A DNA stretch of 64,000 nucleotides, taken from NCBI RefSeq assembly GCF_001634365.1, contig NZ_CP014579.1:2480001-2544000 (forward strand), in the 5' to 3' direction. Of the stretch, positions 34,197-42,447 are shown in pieces. The notes under the pieces were generated by a model. It searched no databases. It had not been told where the DNA came from and saw nothing but the letters and a program-made list of their open reading frames with translations. Positions within the stretch are counted from its first letter, which is position 1. The number at the start of each line of letters is the position of its first letter. The position numbers and the translations under genes were made by a program. This DNA comes from Paraburkholderia phytofirmans OLGA172. GTDB lineage: Bacteria; Pseudomonadota; Gammaproteobacteria; Burkholderiales; Burkholderiaceae.

Positions 34197-34697
34197 ATGC
34201 CGGACCACGCAACGCTACCCTGCTATCGCGATTCCGTACGCGCGGAATGGGTCGATTACAACGGCCACTTGCGCGACGCGTTCTACATGCTGATTTTTAG
34301 CTTCGCGACTGACGCGCTGATTGATGTAATCGGGCTGCCTGATCCGGTGCGCAAAGAACGCGGCCGCTCGATCTATACGCTCGAAGCGCATATCAACTAC
34401 CTGCATGAAATCAAGGAAGGCGTGCAGGTTCGCGTCGATATGCGCGTGCTTGGGCATGACGCGAAGCGGCTGCATCTTTACCTCGAGATGTTTGCCGATG
34501 ATGGCGTCGAACCGGTGGCCGCAGGCGAACAGATGCTGCTGCACGTCGATACCGGTGGCCCGCGCGCTGTTGCCTTCGACCCTGATGTCGAGGCGCGCGT
34601 TCGGGCGCTCGCGCAAGCGCATGCTGTGTTGCCGCCAGCCAGGTTTGCGGGCCGCGTAATTGGATTGCCGGTCAAGACGCCGCGCAACGGAAGTTAG
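34197..34697 (+). CDS. Hotdog-fold thioesterase (carnitine-locus type)
   Basis: A 166-residue protein. EWVDYNGHLRDAFYMLIFSF holds the D-x-N-G-H-x-x-D/N motif of 4HBT-type hotdog thioesterases, and YTLEAHINYLHEIKEGVQVR is the conserved strand pair. It resembles the thioesterase domain fused to or beside L-carnitine dehydrogenase, where it cleaves betainyl- or dehydrocarnitine-CoA; no carnitine genes are visible nearby, so the substrate is open. Several in-frame ATGs exist; CGGAG (34183-34187) gives a 9-bp spacing to the ATG at 34197, with 34191 as alternative. A short GCCGATGCA tandem repeat lies just upstream. Confidence 0.75.
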   Translation: MPDHATLPCYRDSVRAEWVDYNGHLRDAFYMLIFSFATDALIDVIGLPDPVRKERGRSIYTLEAHINYLHEIKEGVQVRVDMRVLGHDAKRLHLYLEMFADDGVEPVAAGEQMLLHVDTGGPRAVAFDPDVEARVRALAQAHAVLPPARFAGRVIGLPVKTPRNGS

Positions 34698-34735
34698 GCA
34701 AGCGAGGGGGAGGATGCAATTTGCGAGCGCTATGC

Positions 34736-34756
34736 GGCGGCGCTCACGCCGCCTTT
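34736..34756 (+). terminator. Possible intrinsic terminator after the thioesterase gene
   Basis: GGCGGCG-CTCA-CGCCGCC, a 7-bp GC stem with a tetraloop followed by TTT, lies ~40 bp past the stop codon. The U-tract is short. Confidence 0.5.
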
Positions 34757-34852
34757 ACCCCCGATGTAGCCGAAGTGCGTTGCATCGCACTGTGTGCCAG
34801 ATTCTAGACGCGCATTCCGCCGTCGCGTGATGCCATTGGCGTATCAATCCCT

Positions 34853-35695
34853 TCACGTCTGCGCCGTTCCCCCACTCCGCTTGAACGAACTGGCAAAAAA
34901 TAGCACCTGGTATTGCACTGCATTCGCCCAATACGTCCACGTATGCCCGCCAGGCCGCTCCGCATAATCATGCGGCACGCCCAACTCGACAAGCCGCGCA
35001 TGCAGCATCCGGTTCGACTGAACAAGCGAATCATTCACCCCGCAATCGATCGTCAGCGCAATATGCGCATTGCCCAAACTACGAGCGTTCTCAACAATCG
35101 CCTCGTCGTTCCAGAAGTCGGCGTGACGAGCCGGATCCCCAAACACCTGATCGATCCCAGGCTCGTCCTCGCACCCGCGTGGATCGACCGCTCCGCTAAT
35201 ACTTCCCGCGGCGCCGAATTCGTCCGGCCGGTCCAGCGCGATATGCAACGCCCCGAACCCGCCCATGCTCAAGCCCGTAATCGCGCGCGCCTGGCGCGTC
35301 GCAATCGTGCGGAAATGCGTGTCGACATACCCGACGACTTCTGTACCGACATAGGTTTCGTAACGGCTGCGTGGGTCGACAGGGCTGTCGATATACCAGC
35401 TCTCGTGACCGCCGTCAGGCATGACGAGGATCACGTGATAACGGTCGGCGAGCTTGGCAATATGCGAATTCGCGGTCCAGTCGGTGTAATCGCCGCCTGA
35501 ACCGTGCAGCAAGTAGACGACGGGGAAGCGATCGGCCGCTTTGCCGTGCGTGTACTGGTCGGGCAGCACCACAGTCGCCTCGAACGACTTATGCATGGCC
35601 GCGCTGGGAATGGTGACGACCCTGGACTGAAACGCCCAGACCGGGTTCGTGAACAGCAGCGTCAGAATGAGCCAGAACGCACGATTCATTTTCAT
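34853..35695 (-). CDS. Secreted esterase D/FrmB-like serine esterase
   Basis: A 280-residue alpha/beta hydrolase of the esterase D (S-formylglutathione hydrolase/antigen 85) superfamily. It has a signal peptide (MNRAFWLILTLLFTNPVWAF) and is therefore periplasmic or exported. The core includes RFPVVYLLHGSGGDYTDWTA, nucleophile elbow GLSMGGFGALHIAL (G-L-S-M-G-G), Asp in DCGVNDSL and His in PGGHTWTYWANAVQY. The trait is a typical secreted acyl-esterase; substrate unknown. Two Met codons two residues apart can serve as start; GGGGAG lies upstream. It is in the same direction as, but ~280 bp beyond, the aldo/keto reductase gene. Confidence 0.85.
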   Translation of the reverse strand: MKMNRAFWLILTLLFTNPVWAFQSRVVTIPSAAMHKSFEATVVLPDQYTHGKAADRFPVVYLLHGSGGDYTDWTANSHIAKLADRYHVILVMPDGGHESWYIDSPVDPRSRYETYVGTEVVGYVDTHFRTIATRQARAITGLSMGGFGALHIALDRPDEFGAAGSISGAVDPRGCEDEPGIDQVFGDPARHADFWNDEAIVENARSLGNAHIALTIDCGVNDSLVQSNRMLHARLVELGVPHDYAERPGGHTWTYWANAVQYQVLFFASSFKRSGGTAQT

Positions 35696-35978
35696 GGTTT
35701 GTCGCTCTCCCCTTTCTTTGTGTCCGAAGAACACTGTCTGGCATCTGGCGGCAAAATTCTGACGAGGACTCTAACAACGGCGACTTACAGCCAAATTTCA
35801 GCGAAGCATACGGTCTCGTCAGCTTGGCGCCGCTCCAGAGGGAGCCGGACCGGCCCAAACCGAGCCTCCCTTCAACGCTATTGAACGACTACGCCCCGCA
35901 CGTGAATGCATTCCGGGACCGAGGTCGACATCAACGCAATGAACGGTTGAAAAAATACGTGCGTTGCCGCGTGCGCGA

Positions 35979-36860
35979 TCACGCTTCCCCATTCCCTGCG
36001 CCGATCGCATCCAGTTCCGCGCGCACCTCGTCGCTCAGGCTCAGGCGTGCTGCCTGCAGGTTTTCACACAGATGCCCTAGCGAAGAAGTGCCCGGAATCA
36101 GCAGAATGTTAGGCGCGCGATGCAGCAGCCAGGCGAGCGCCACCTGCATCGGCGTCGCGCCGATCGTTTGCGCGACCGTGGACAGCGCTGATGACTGGAT
36201 CGGCGTGAATCCGCCAAGCGGGAAGAACGGTACATAAGCGATCCCCTTCCCCGCCAATTCATCGACCAGCGCATCGTCTTCCCGATGAACCAGGTTGTAG
36301 TGATTCTGGACGCAGACAATTTCCGCGATGCCTTGCGCCTCGGCGACCTGGGCCGCGGTCACGTTGCTCAAACCGATATGGCGAACCAGCCCTTGCTGTT
36401 GAAGTTCGGCGAGCGCGGCGACCTGCTTTTCAATCGATCCTTCGGCAGGTGCATGCACACTGCCCATGATTCGCATATTGACGACGTCGAGCGCGTCGAC
36501 ACCGAGATTGCGAAGATTGTCATGAACGCCGCGCGCGATGTCTTCCGGCTCGAGTGCCGGCAGCCACGAACCGTCGTTACCGCGGACCGCGCCAACCTTG
36601 GTGACGATCACGAGGTCGTCCGGATAAGGATGCAGTGCTTCGCGAATCAGCTGGTTGGTGATGTGAGGCCCGTAGAAGTCGCTCGTATCGATGTGATTGA
36701 CGCCCGACGCCACCGCTTCGCGCAGCACGGCGATGGCGACGTCACGATCTTTCGGTGGCCCGAATACGCCGGGTCCGGCCAGTTGCATGGCGCCATAGCC
36801 CATGCGTTGCACGGGGTGGCCAGCCAGCAAAAATGTGTCCACGGAGGTGAAGTTCGACAT
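35979..36860 (-). CDS. Aldo/keto reductase
   Basis: A 293-residue NADPH-dependent oxidoreductase of the AKR superfamily (TIM barrel). The catalytic Asp-Tyr segment is NHIDTSDFYGPHITNQLIRE, the Lys is in DDLVIVTKVGAVRGNDG, and the His position, usually H in the strand after, falls in DVVNMRIMGSVHAPAEG, where N-x-R replaces the canonical H. RHIGLSNVTAAQVAEAQGIA and IPGTSSLGHLCENLQAARLS are the NADP-binding parts. AAGGAG precedes the ATG at 36860. The open frame extends upstream to 37625 but that part is antisense to a LysR gene. It is divergent from that LysR pseudogene, its probable former regulator. Confidence 0.88.
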   Translation of the reverse strand: MSNFTSVDTFLLAGHPVQRMGYGAMQLAGPGVFGPPKDRDVAIAVLREAVASGVNHIDTSDFYGPHITNQLIREALHPYPDDLVIVTKVGAVRGNDGSWLPALEPEDIARGVHDNLRNLGVDALDVVNMRIMGSVHAPAEGSIEKQVAALAELQQQGLVRHIGLSNVTAAQVAEAQGIAEIVCVQNHYNLVHREDDALVDELAGKGIAYVPFFPLGGFTPIQSSALSTVAQTIGATPMQVALAWLLHRAPNILLIPGTSSLGHLCENLQAARLSLSDEVRAELDAIGAGNGEA

Positions 36861-36966
36861 AGCGCGCTCCTTGATGTGAGGTGTTGAGCGGCAGTATGGC
36901 GCGGATTGCGTTGTTCGATAATCCAGCCAAAATTGGACGGGTTGTTGAACATTTTGAACAACGACC

Positions 36967-37598
36967 ATGGAATTCAACGATCTTGCCGCATTCGTTTCGG
37001 TCGCTCGCGCCGGGGGCTTTCGCGACGCCGCGCGCATCAGCGGTGTCTCCGCCTCCAGCCTAAGCATTGCCGTGCGTCGCCTCGAGTCGAAGCTCGGGTT
37101 GCGCTTGCTCAACCGAACCACGCGCAGCGTGGCCCCGACCGAAGCGGGACTGCGTCTGATCGAAAAGCTGAAGTCGGTCCGCGCGTGCAGCGTTTCGCTA
37201 CGGCCGCGGCGCCGGAGTATCTCGACACGCACGGCAGACCCGAGCATCCGCGCGACCTGCTCTCTCATGCGTGCTTGCGTGGTCAATTTGCCGGCGGCGC
37301 TACGCCGACCTGGTATTTCGAGCGCGACGGCGAGGTGGTCCAGTTGAATCCGTCGGGACCGCTCCTCGTCAGGCCTGGCGCAGCAATCGACCTTGCAGTC
37401 AGTGCCGCTGTCGCAGGCGTGGGGGTGATTCACCTTTTCGAGGACATGCTGCGCCTGCATCTCGACAGCGGCGCCCTGGAGCCGATCCTGGAGCCGTGGT
37501 GGCAGCGCTTTTCGGGGCCGTTTCTTTACTATCCCGGCCGTCGTCATTTGCCCGCACCGCTGCGCGTATTTGTCGATTTCCTGAAGACGGGTGGTTAG
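36967..37598 (+). pseudogene. LysR-family regulator inactivated by an internal deletion and frameshift
   Basis: The N-terminal HTH is intact: MEFNDLAAFVSVARAGGFRD, then ASSLSIAVRRLESKLGLRLL and NRTTRSVAPTEAGLRLIEKL. Immediately after, around 37168-37175, the sequence jumps in the +1-shifted frame to VGPRVQRFATAAAPEYLDTH, which in the family belongs ~90 residues further on. The rest (LRGQFAGGATPTWYFERDGE to FVDFLKTGG) continues to a normal C-terminus. About 270 bp of effector-domain sequence are therefore missing and the frame is broken. The upstream region contains GTTGTT-N10-AACAAC (36941-36962), a possible LysR site shared with the aldo/keto reductase. Confidence 0.8.
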
Positions 37599-37611
37599 GC
37601 GGGTACGGTGC

Positions 37612-37645
37612 CGACGGATGCCCACCAGAATGCGGGCATCCGTCG
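37612..37645. terminator. Convergent-gene hairpin between the LysR pseudogene and porin gene
   Basis: A perfect 12-bp inverted repeat CGACGGATGCCC / GGGCATCCGTCG with a 10-nt loop lies between two gene ends. There is no T-run; a bidirectional Rho-assisted terminator is likely. Confidence 0.55.
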
Positions 37646-37671
37646 TTACGGGTCGCGTATCGCGAGTCCGA

Positions 37672-38832
37672 TCAGAATGCGTGACGCATCCCCACCGTGA
37701 CCGCCACTTGCGTGTTCGACGACGAAGGCGAGAGCGTGTTGATCATGGCATGCGAGAGCACGGAGTCCGCAGGTGCGCCGTGCACGTTCTGATAGACGCC
37801 TTCAAGATAGAAGTCGGTGCGCTTGCTGAGCGAATAATCGGCCTGAAGCATCCCCGTATTCCATCCCGGCGACGAGCCGTTATAGGCGCCATGCGTGTAC
37901 GTATACGCGCCCGATACGCTCAACGCAGGCGTGAGCGCGTACTTTACGTTCGCTTCGTAGTTGTCGAGGCGCAGCGAGCCAGTCAGGCTTCCGGCGGAAG
38001 GGTCGTTTGCACCGAGGTAAGTGCCGGTTCCGAACGAAAAGACACCCGACGCGTTGTCCAGTTGCGTATGGCTCCAGACCAGGCCAACGGTAGCCGGCCC
38101 GAACGTGTAGTTACCGCCAAGCGACCAGATGCGCTGGCGTTGTGCAAGGAAGTTCGCGCTGGTGTCACCCGTGGTAACGGCACTCCCTGCGCCGCCTGCG
38201 TTGTTGAACTGCAGGTATCCGGCGGCAAGATTGACAGGCCCTTCCGTATAGGAAACGCCGAAGCCGTACGAGCGGTTGTTCGCGAAGCTGCCTGCCTTGT
38301 TGCTGAAGGCGTACATCGTTTCGAACGTAACGCCACGATATGTCGGGCTGGCGTACTTGACCATATTGTTGACAACGACCGAGTCCGCAGCAAGGTTGTC
38401 GTTTTCGAACGGATGCGCAGCCATGTTGCCGCCCCACGTGTTGGTCCCTGCCGTGAGCGGTCCGACGAGGTCGTTCATCACGTCAAACTGGCGGCCGAAC
38501 GTCAAGGTGCCGTAGGGATCGCTCTGCAAACCGACCCACGCCTGAGAGCCGAAACCGTCGCCGGAGAAGGCCTGCGCGCCGTTATTCAGCAGGAATCCCT
38601 GCTCCAGTTTGAAGACCGCATGCAAGCCGCCACCGAGATCCTCCGTGCCTTTGAGGCCGAAGACCGTGTTTTGCGTCGAGCTGGTCACTTCCTGCCAGTT
38701 GCTATGGCCGCCTTGATTGTTCGTGTAGATCAATCCCGCATCGATAAGACCATAGAGAGTCACGCTGCTTTGCGCATGCGCCGACATAGCAAAGGCGCCG
38801 GAAAGCGCGACCACGAGTAAAGATTTTTTCAT
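37672..38832 (-). CDS. Outer-membrane general porin (OpcP/Gram-negative porin family)
   Basis: A 386-residue porin with a signal peptide (MKKSLLVVALSGAFAMSAHA, cut before QSSVTLYG). Mature QSSVTLYGLIDAGLIYTNNQ is the standard beginning of Burkholderiales trimeric porins. FGLKGTEDLGGGLHAVFKLE, QAWVGLQSDPYGTLTFGRQF and the aromatic C-terminal strand ending GMRHAF are all present. It forms a 16-strand channel for small hydrophilic solutes. It is monocistronic, with an AT-rich upstream region containing its promoter. Confidence 0.94.
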   Translation of the reverse strand: MKKSLLVVALSGAFAMSAHAQSSVTLYGLIDAGLIYTNNQGGHSNWQEVTSSTQNTVFGLKGTEDLGGGLHAVFKLEQGFLLNNGAQAFSGDGFGSQAWVGLQSDPYGTLTFGRQFDVMNDLVGPLTAGTNTWGGNMAAHPFENDNLAADSVVVNNMVKYASPTYRGVTFETMYAFSNKAGSFANNRSYGFGVSYTEGPVNLAAGYLQFNNAGGAGSAVTTGDTSANFLAQRQRIWSLGGNYTFGPATVGLVWSHTQLDNASGVFSFGTGTYLGANDPSAGSLTGSLRLDNYEANVKYALTPALSVSGAYTYTHGAYNGSSPGWNTGMLQADYSLSKRTDFYLEGVYQNVHGAPADSVLSHAMINTLSPSSSNTQVAVTVGMRHAF

Positions 38833-39388
38833 ACCTGTTGGCTCCGTGATTTAGCGGTGATGGTGTAATCAGTTGTGTGTGTTCGATACTTACTGGCGAG
38901 CGTGTTGAGCGCCAACAAGTTCTACCAATGGACGGGCAACGCATTCGCACGCTGGTGCTACGCGAATTGCGGAAACATTCGATATCGCTTGCTGATTATT
39001 GCGTGTAGTGCATTCCAATGACTTACGAATGGCGCGTACTGACTACAGTATGGTTTTCAATCAGGTTACGCAGGCGCGTCTTGCGAGCGCTGCCGGAAAC
39101 GAACAGTGCGATGATATGGCTTCGAAAATAAATAGCGCGTCAAAAATAAAATGACGTGTTGCCAAAAGAACACGAGTGGCCTACGTCGGCAACGTTGTAG
39201 TGAAACTCGAATGGCACGTTCAGGCGACGTGCCGCATCAAGAGTCAACGGCTCACCCTCCTACCGCCACGCTTGCGTCAACGCCTCCCACACTTGCGAGG
39301 ATTCTTGCTCGCGGGTTACGCGATACGTGTTCCACGATCAGCAATTGCGGCGATAATGGGGCAGCAACTTCACCCCGATGCACCCAAT
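38833..39388. other. Intergenic region between divergent porin and histidine kinase genes
   Basis: ~555 bp, AT-richer than the surrounding genes (particularly 38980-39160), with no convincing coding region. It must contain the promoters of both genes. The kinase frame is open from 39176, but that part shows no conserved sequence. Confidence 0.45.
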
Positions 39389-40606
39389 ATGACCGAAACA
39401 CACGTTAGCCCGCTGCGCAAATTTGCCGATTTCGTTCGCGAGCAACGGACGCGCCTGACCGCGCAATGGATGAAAGCGGTGTTCGGCGATGTCGACCTCG
39501 TCGAAGCGGACAAGCTCACCTATCAGCAGCTCGCCGATCACCTGCCGGACATTCTCGAAGGACTGTGCCTTGCGCTCGACGTCGAAGATCTCGAACGCGT
39601 CGAGCCGGCCATCGAACGCAATGCGAGAAAACACGGCATGGTCCGCTGGCGCCAGGGCTACCGGATCGAGGAACTCGTGCGCGAGCTCGACCTGTTTCAT
39701 CAGCTGCTCGCCGACGCGCTGGAAGAATTCGCCGGCCAGGACAGCACGTTCACGCGCCGTCACGAAGGCCGGGCGCGGCGCCTGATCGCCGAAACACTCA
39801 GCATGGTGACGTTCACGTCGATCAAGGAGGCGGTCAGCGAACGGGACCGCAAGATCGATGAGTACACCGGCAGGCTCGAGCGCGCCAATCACGAGTTGAC
39901 GCTCAAGCAGCGGCTGGTCGGCGATCTTTACGAGTCACGCATGCAGATCACCCGCAGCGTGGTCCACGATCTGCGCAATTTTCTGAACGCGTTTTCGATT
40001 GCGTTGCAATTGATCGGACGAGCGCCTTCAAAGGCCGATATGGCGTTGACGCTGGCCAACCGGCAGGCCTCGGACATGAAACAACTCGTCGACCAGATGG
40101 TCGAGTACTCGGTCGTGCTCGGCGACGACGCTCCGCTCGCCCGCGACCGGGTCGAGCTGCGTGAGCTTTACGATGAACTCGTTGACTCCTCGCGTCCGGC
40201 AATCGAGGCCAAAGGACTGAAGTTGCGTGCAGCGTTCGATCCGGCGCTATCCGTGGTTACGTCCAATCGTCTCAAACTTAAGCAGATTGCCGTCAATCTG
40301 CTCTCCAACGCGACAAAGTACACGAAGTCCGGCGAGATCGAACTTGCCTTCGCAACGGCCGGCGCGGACCACTGGCTGATTCGCGTATCGGATACTGGCG
40401 TGGGCATTGCGCCTTCGGATGCGGACCGGGTGTTCGACGAATTCGAACGCGCTGCGGGCGAAGGTATTCCCGGCACGGGCCTCGGTCTCGCGATCGTCAA
40501 GGAGCTTTGCCACGTGTTGAACGGTCAGATCGATTTCGTGTCACGCGAAGGCGTGGGGACCACGTTCGAAATCCGGTTCCCGCTGGTGCTGGCTGAAACC
40601 GAATAA
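39389..40606 (+). CDS. Sensor histidine kinase with RsbRD-like N-terminal domain
   Basis: A 405-residue soluble histidine kinase; no membrane segment is visible. An N-terminal helical domain of RsbRD type (residues ~8-150, LTAQWMKAVFGDVDLVEADK to YRIEELVRELDLFHQLLADA) precedes a coiled-coil and the H-box ITRSVVHDLRNFLNAFSIAL. The HATPase domain has N-box NLLSNATKYTKSGEIELAFA, G1 VSDTGVGIAPSDADRVFDEF and G2 GTGLGLAIVKELCHVLNG. No response regulator is adjacent, so its partner is unknown. The start is uncertain: the ATG at 39389 has a weak ribosome site, with an alternative ATG 11 codons earlier. Confidence 0.85.
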   Translation: MTETHVSPLRKFADFVREQRTRLTAQWMKAVFGDVDLVEADKLTYQQLADHLPDILEGLCLALDVEDLERVEPAIERNARKHGMVRWRQGYRIEELVRELDLFHQLLADALEEFAGQDSTFTRRHEGRARRLIAETLSMVTFTSIKEAVSERDRKIDEYTGRLERANHELTLKQRLVGDLYESRMQITRSVVHDLRNFLNAFSIALQLIGRAPSKADMALTLANRQASDMKQLVDQMVEYSVVLGDDAPLARDRVELRELYDELVDSSRPAIEAKGLKLRAAFDPALSVVTSNRLKLKQIAVNLLSNATKYTKSGEIELAFATAGADHWLIRVSDTGVGIAPSDADRVFDEFERAAGEGIPGTGLGLAIVKELCHVLNGQIDFVSREGVGTTFEIRFPLVLAETE

Positions 40607-40641
40607 ACGGAACGCTTGCTGCGGCTCGGGTCGTTTGACAA

Positions 40642-40670
40642 GCGCGAATGGCCACTCCGGCCAATCGCGC
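40642..40670. terminator. Hairpin between convergent kinase and small membrane protein genes
   Basis: GCGCGAATGGCC / GGCCAATCGCGC, a 12-bp stem with one mismatch and a 5-nt loop, fills the gap between two convergent stop codons. There is no U-tract. Confidence 0.5.
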
Positions 40671-40672
40671 GT

Positions 40673-41065
40673 CTACCCCGCCTGGGCGTTTCTGCCGGCC
40701 GGCAAACATCCGCTCATTGCGCCGCCGCGGTCGCTCAGCCCCCGCACCACGACCTCGGACGATTTGCCATCACGTCTCGCCAATTCGGCGAGGTCGAGCA
40801 ACGCCGCGTATTTCGCCGAACAGTCCTGCTGGGGTTCGATCGTTCGGCGCACGGCATGCGTTTCAGTGTTTGTGACGCCCTCACCCACTGCAATCGCCAC
40901 ACCTGCAGCAACGATCATCGTTGCCAACGCAACTACCTTGCAGCACGTCCGCGTGCGGATCGCGTTGAAACGTGACCGGACCGCCTGCGCACGTCCCTGC
41001 CGGCGACGAGGCCGACCAATGTGCCCGGCCTCGTCGCCGGCTCTCACTTGCGTGTTTTCACTCAT
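40673..41065 (-). CDS. Hypothetical single-pass membrane protein coupled to the upstream repetitive protein
   Basis: A 130-residue protein I do not recognise. A basic N-terminus (GRPRRRQGRAQAVRSRFNAI) precedes one membrane segment (KVVALATMIVAAGVAIAVGE). The remainder, presumably periplasmic, has CSAKYAALLDLAELARRDGK and a Cys near the end. Its ATG overlaps the TGA of the gene upstream (ATGA at 41062-41065). This coupling is the main reason to accept it as real and implies a joint role with the repetitive secreted protein. Confidence 0.6.
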   Translation of the reverse strand: MSENTQVRAGDEAGHIGRPRRRQGRAQAVRSRFNAIRTRTCCKVVALATMIVAAGVAIAVGEGVTNTETHAVRRTIEPQQDCSAKYAALLDLAELARRDGKSSEVVVRGLSDRGGAMSGCLPAGRNAQAG

Positions 41066-42093
41066 GACCAGTGCGCCGGCACCCAGACATTGCCCACCCA
41101 GTGCCCCGGCACCCACACCACTGGGCGCGGCGCAGGCGCCACATAGACAACGCGCGGTGCGACATACACAGCAGGCGGCGGGGGTGGCGGCGGAACGTAG
41201 ACAACTGGAGGCGGCGGAACGTACACCGCCGGCGGCGGTGCGACAACAACCGGAGGCGGCGGCACATACGCAACCGGCGGCGGTACGACGACAACCGGCT
41301 TCGGTGCAACCACGACCGTCGTGCCGCCCGTCGTGACGACGCCGGTGGTCGTAACCGTTCCGCTTGTCGTCACCGTGTTGCCGTGTGTCCCCGTCGTGCT
41401 CGTCGACGTCGTCACGACACCTGGTGCAACACGCGTGGCCGTACCGGAGTGATTGACGGTGCCACCGTCAGACCCCGTCACCGTGCCCGAACGTGAACAC
41501 GAAGCCCCCGCACAGCTGGTCGATGCAGAATGGTTGACCGTGTTGCCGTTCGAGCCCGTGATCGACCCGGACGACGAATACTGGCCAGGCGCGGTTTTGG
41601 TCACATCGCCTGAGGTGGTGGCGGTTTTGCCGTCCGGTCCGGTGAGGGTGCCGGTATGCGAGCAGGTGCCACCCGCGCAATTGGTGTCGCCGGCGTGCTG
41701 GACCTGGTTGCCGTAGCGTCCCGTCGCCGTGCCTGAATTCGAGAACTGCCCGGGGGCATTGCGGGTCACCGTGCCGGTGTTGGTCGCCACGCCACCGTAG
41801 GGGCCGGCCACGCCGCCAGCATGCGAACAACTGCCGCCGCCACACGAGCCGTAACGCGCGCCGTTGTAGGTGCCACGGGAGGTGTACGCGGTGCCGTGCT
41901 GCGACCAGGCGAAAGCTGAAGCGCTGCCGAGCGAGAGTACGGTGACGGTTGCGGTAAGCGCGAGCTTGCGCAGCGCGCGGCGCACGGACGCGGAGGGCGT
42001 CATGGAGGCAGCTGAAGCGGCGGAGGCGGAGGCGGAGGCGGAGGCGGCGGTGGCGGTGGCGGTGGCTGGGACGACGAACGAACAGTTCTTCAC
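41062..42093 (-). CDS. Secreted Gly/Ser/Thr repeat protein with Pro-rich and Trp-rich C-terminus
   Basis: A ~343-residue exported protein without a known catalytic domain. The N-terminus carries an (Ala-Thr)n(Ala-Ser)n tract encoded by a GGAGGC/GGTGGC hexamer array, then a signal-like segment (LRKLALTATVTVLSLGSASA). Next come about three ~48-residue repeats with a C-A-G-G/A-x-C-S-H/R-x-G-T-x-T-G pattern. A Pro/Val/Tyr-rich region (PPPPVVYVPPPPPPP type) follows, and the end is PVVWVPGHWVGNVWVPAHWS, like the W-x-P-G-H-W repeats of YXWGXW surface proteins. GTG at 42093 follows AAGGA. Probably cell-envelope or matrix-associated; the downstream membrane protein is translationally coupled. Confidence 0.7.
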   Translation of the reverse strand: MKNCSFVVPATATATAASASASASAASAASMTPSASVRRALRKLALTATVTVLSLGSASAFAWSQHGTAYTSRGTYNGARYGSCGGGSCSHAGGVAGPYGGVATNTGTVTRNAPGQFSNSGTATGRYGNQVQHAGDTNCAGGTCSHTGTLTGPDGKTATTSGDVTKTAPGQYSSSGSITGSNGNTVNHSASTSCAGASCSRSGTVTGSDGGTVNHSGTATRVAPGVVTTSTSTTGTHGNTVTTSGTVTTTGVVTTGGTTVVVAPKPVVVVPPPVAYVPPPPVVVAPPPAVYVPPPPVVYVPPPPPPPAVYVAPRVVYVAPAPRPVVWVPGHWVGNVWVPAHWS

Positions 42094-42447
42094 GATATGT
42101 CCTTCTTGATTTCGGGCCACTTCTGCGCACTGCGGCGTGGCGACAAACGGACTATAGAGGGACGCCTTCCATTAATCAGCAGCGAAGATATGTCACCCTG
42201 TTTCACCGCGACAGAGGTCCGCTGGACAAGGGTTTGCGAACGTTTCGAACGGGCCGTGACATAGGTCGACATACATTGCCACAGGCTGGGCCCCTCCCCG
42301 GCCGCGCGAAGGGTCAAACGCGACAGCGAACCAGGTTTGACACCACCGCGACACTTTTCCGAAATACTCATGTCGTACGGTTCGATGAACGCAACGGCGA
42401 AAGCCGCTTACCTGTCACCCCGCTTACTCTTCCTTCAAGAGGCGCTC
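42094..42447. other. Intergenic region between divergent genes
   Basis: 354 bp between the repeat protein and the metallophosphoesterase. No gene is supported. TGTCAC occurs at 42191 and TTTCAC ten bases later, which does not satisfy Pho-box spacing. Confidence 0.4.

Noticed and set aside
36861..37625. Upstream extension of the aldo/keto reductase frame to 548 residues
   Set aside because: The extra part is antisense to the LysR pseudogene, has no recognisable domain, and the ATG at 36860 has an AAGGAG site.
42191..42206. Possible Pho box upstream of the metallophosphoesterase (TGTCAC ... TTTCAC)
   Set aside because: The second hexamer is degenerate and the spacing is 10 bp instead of 11.
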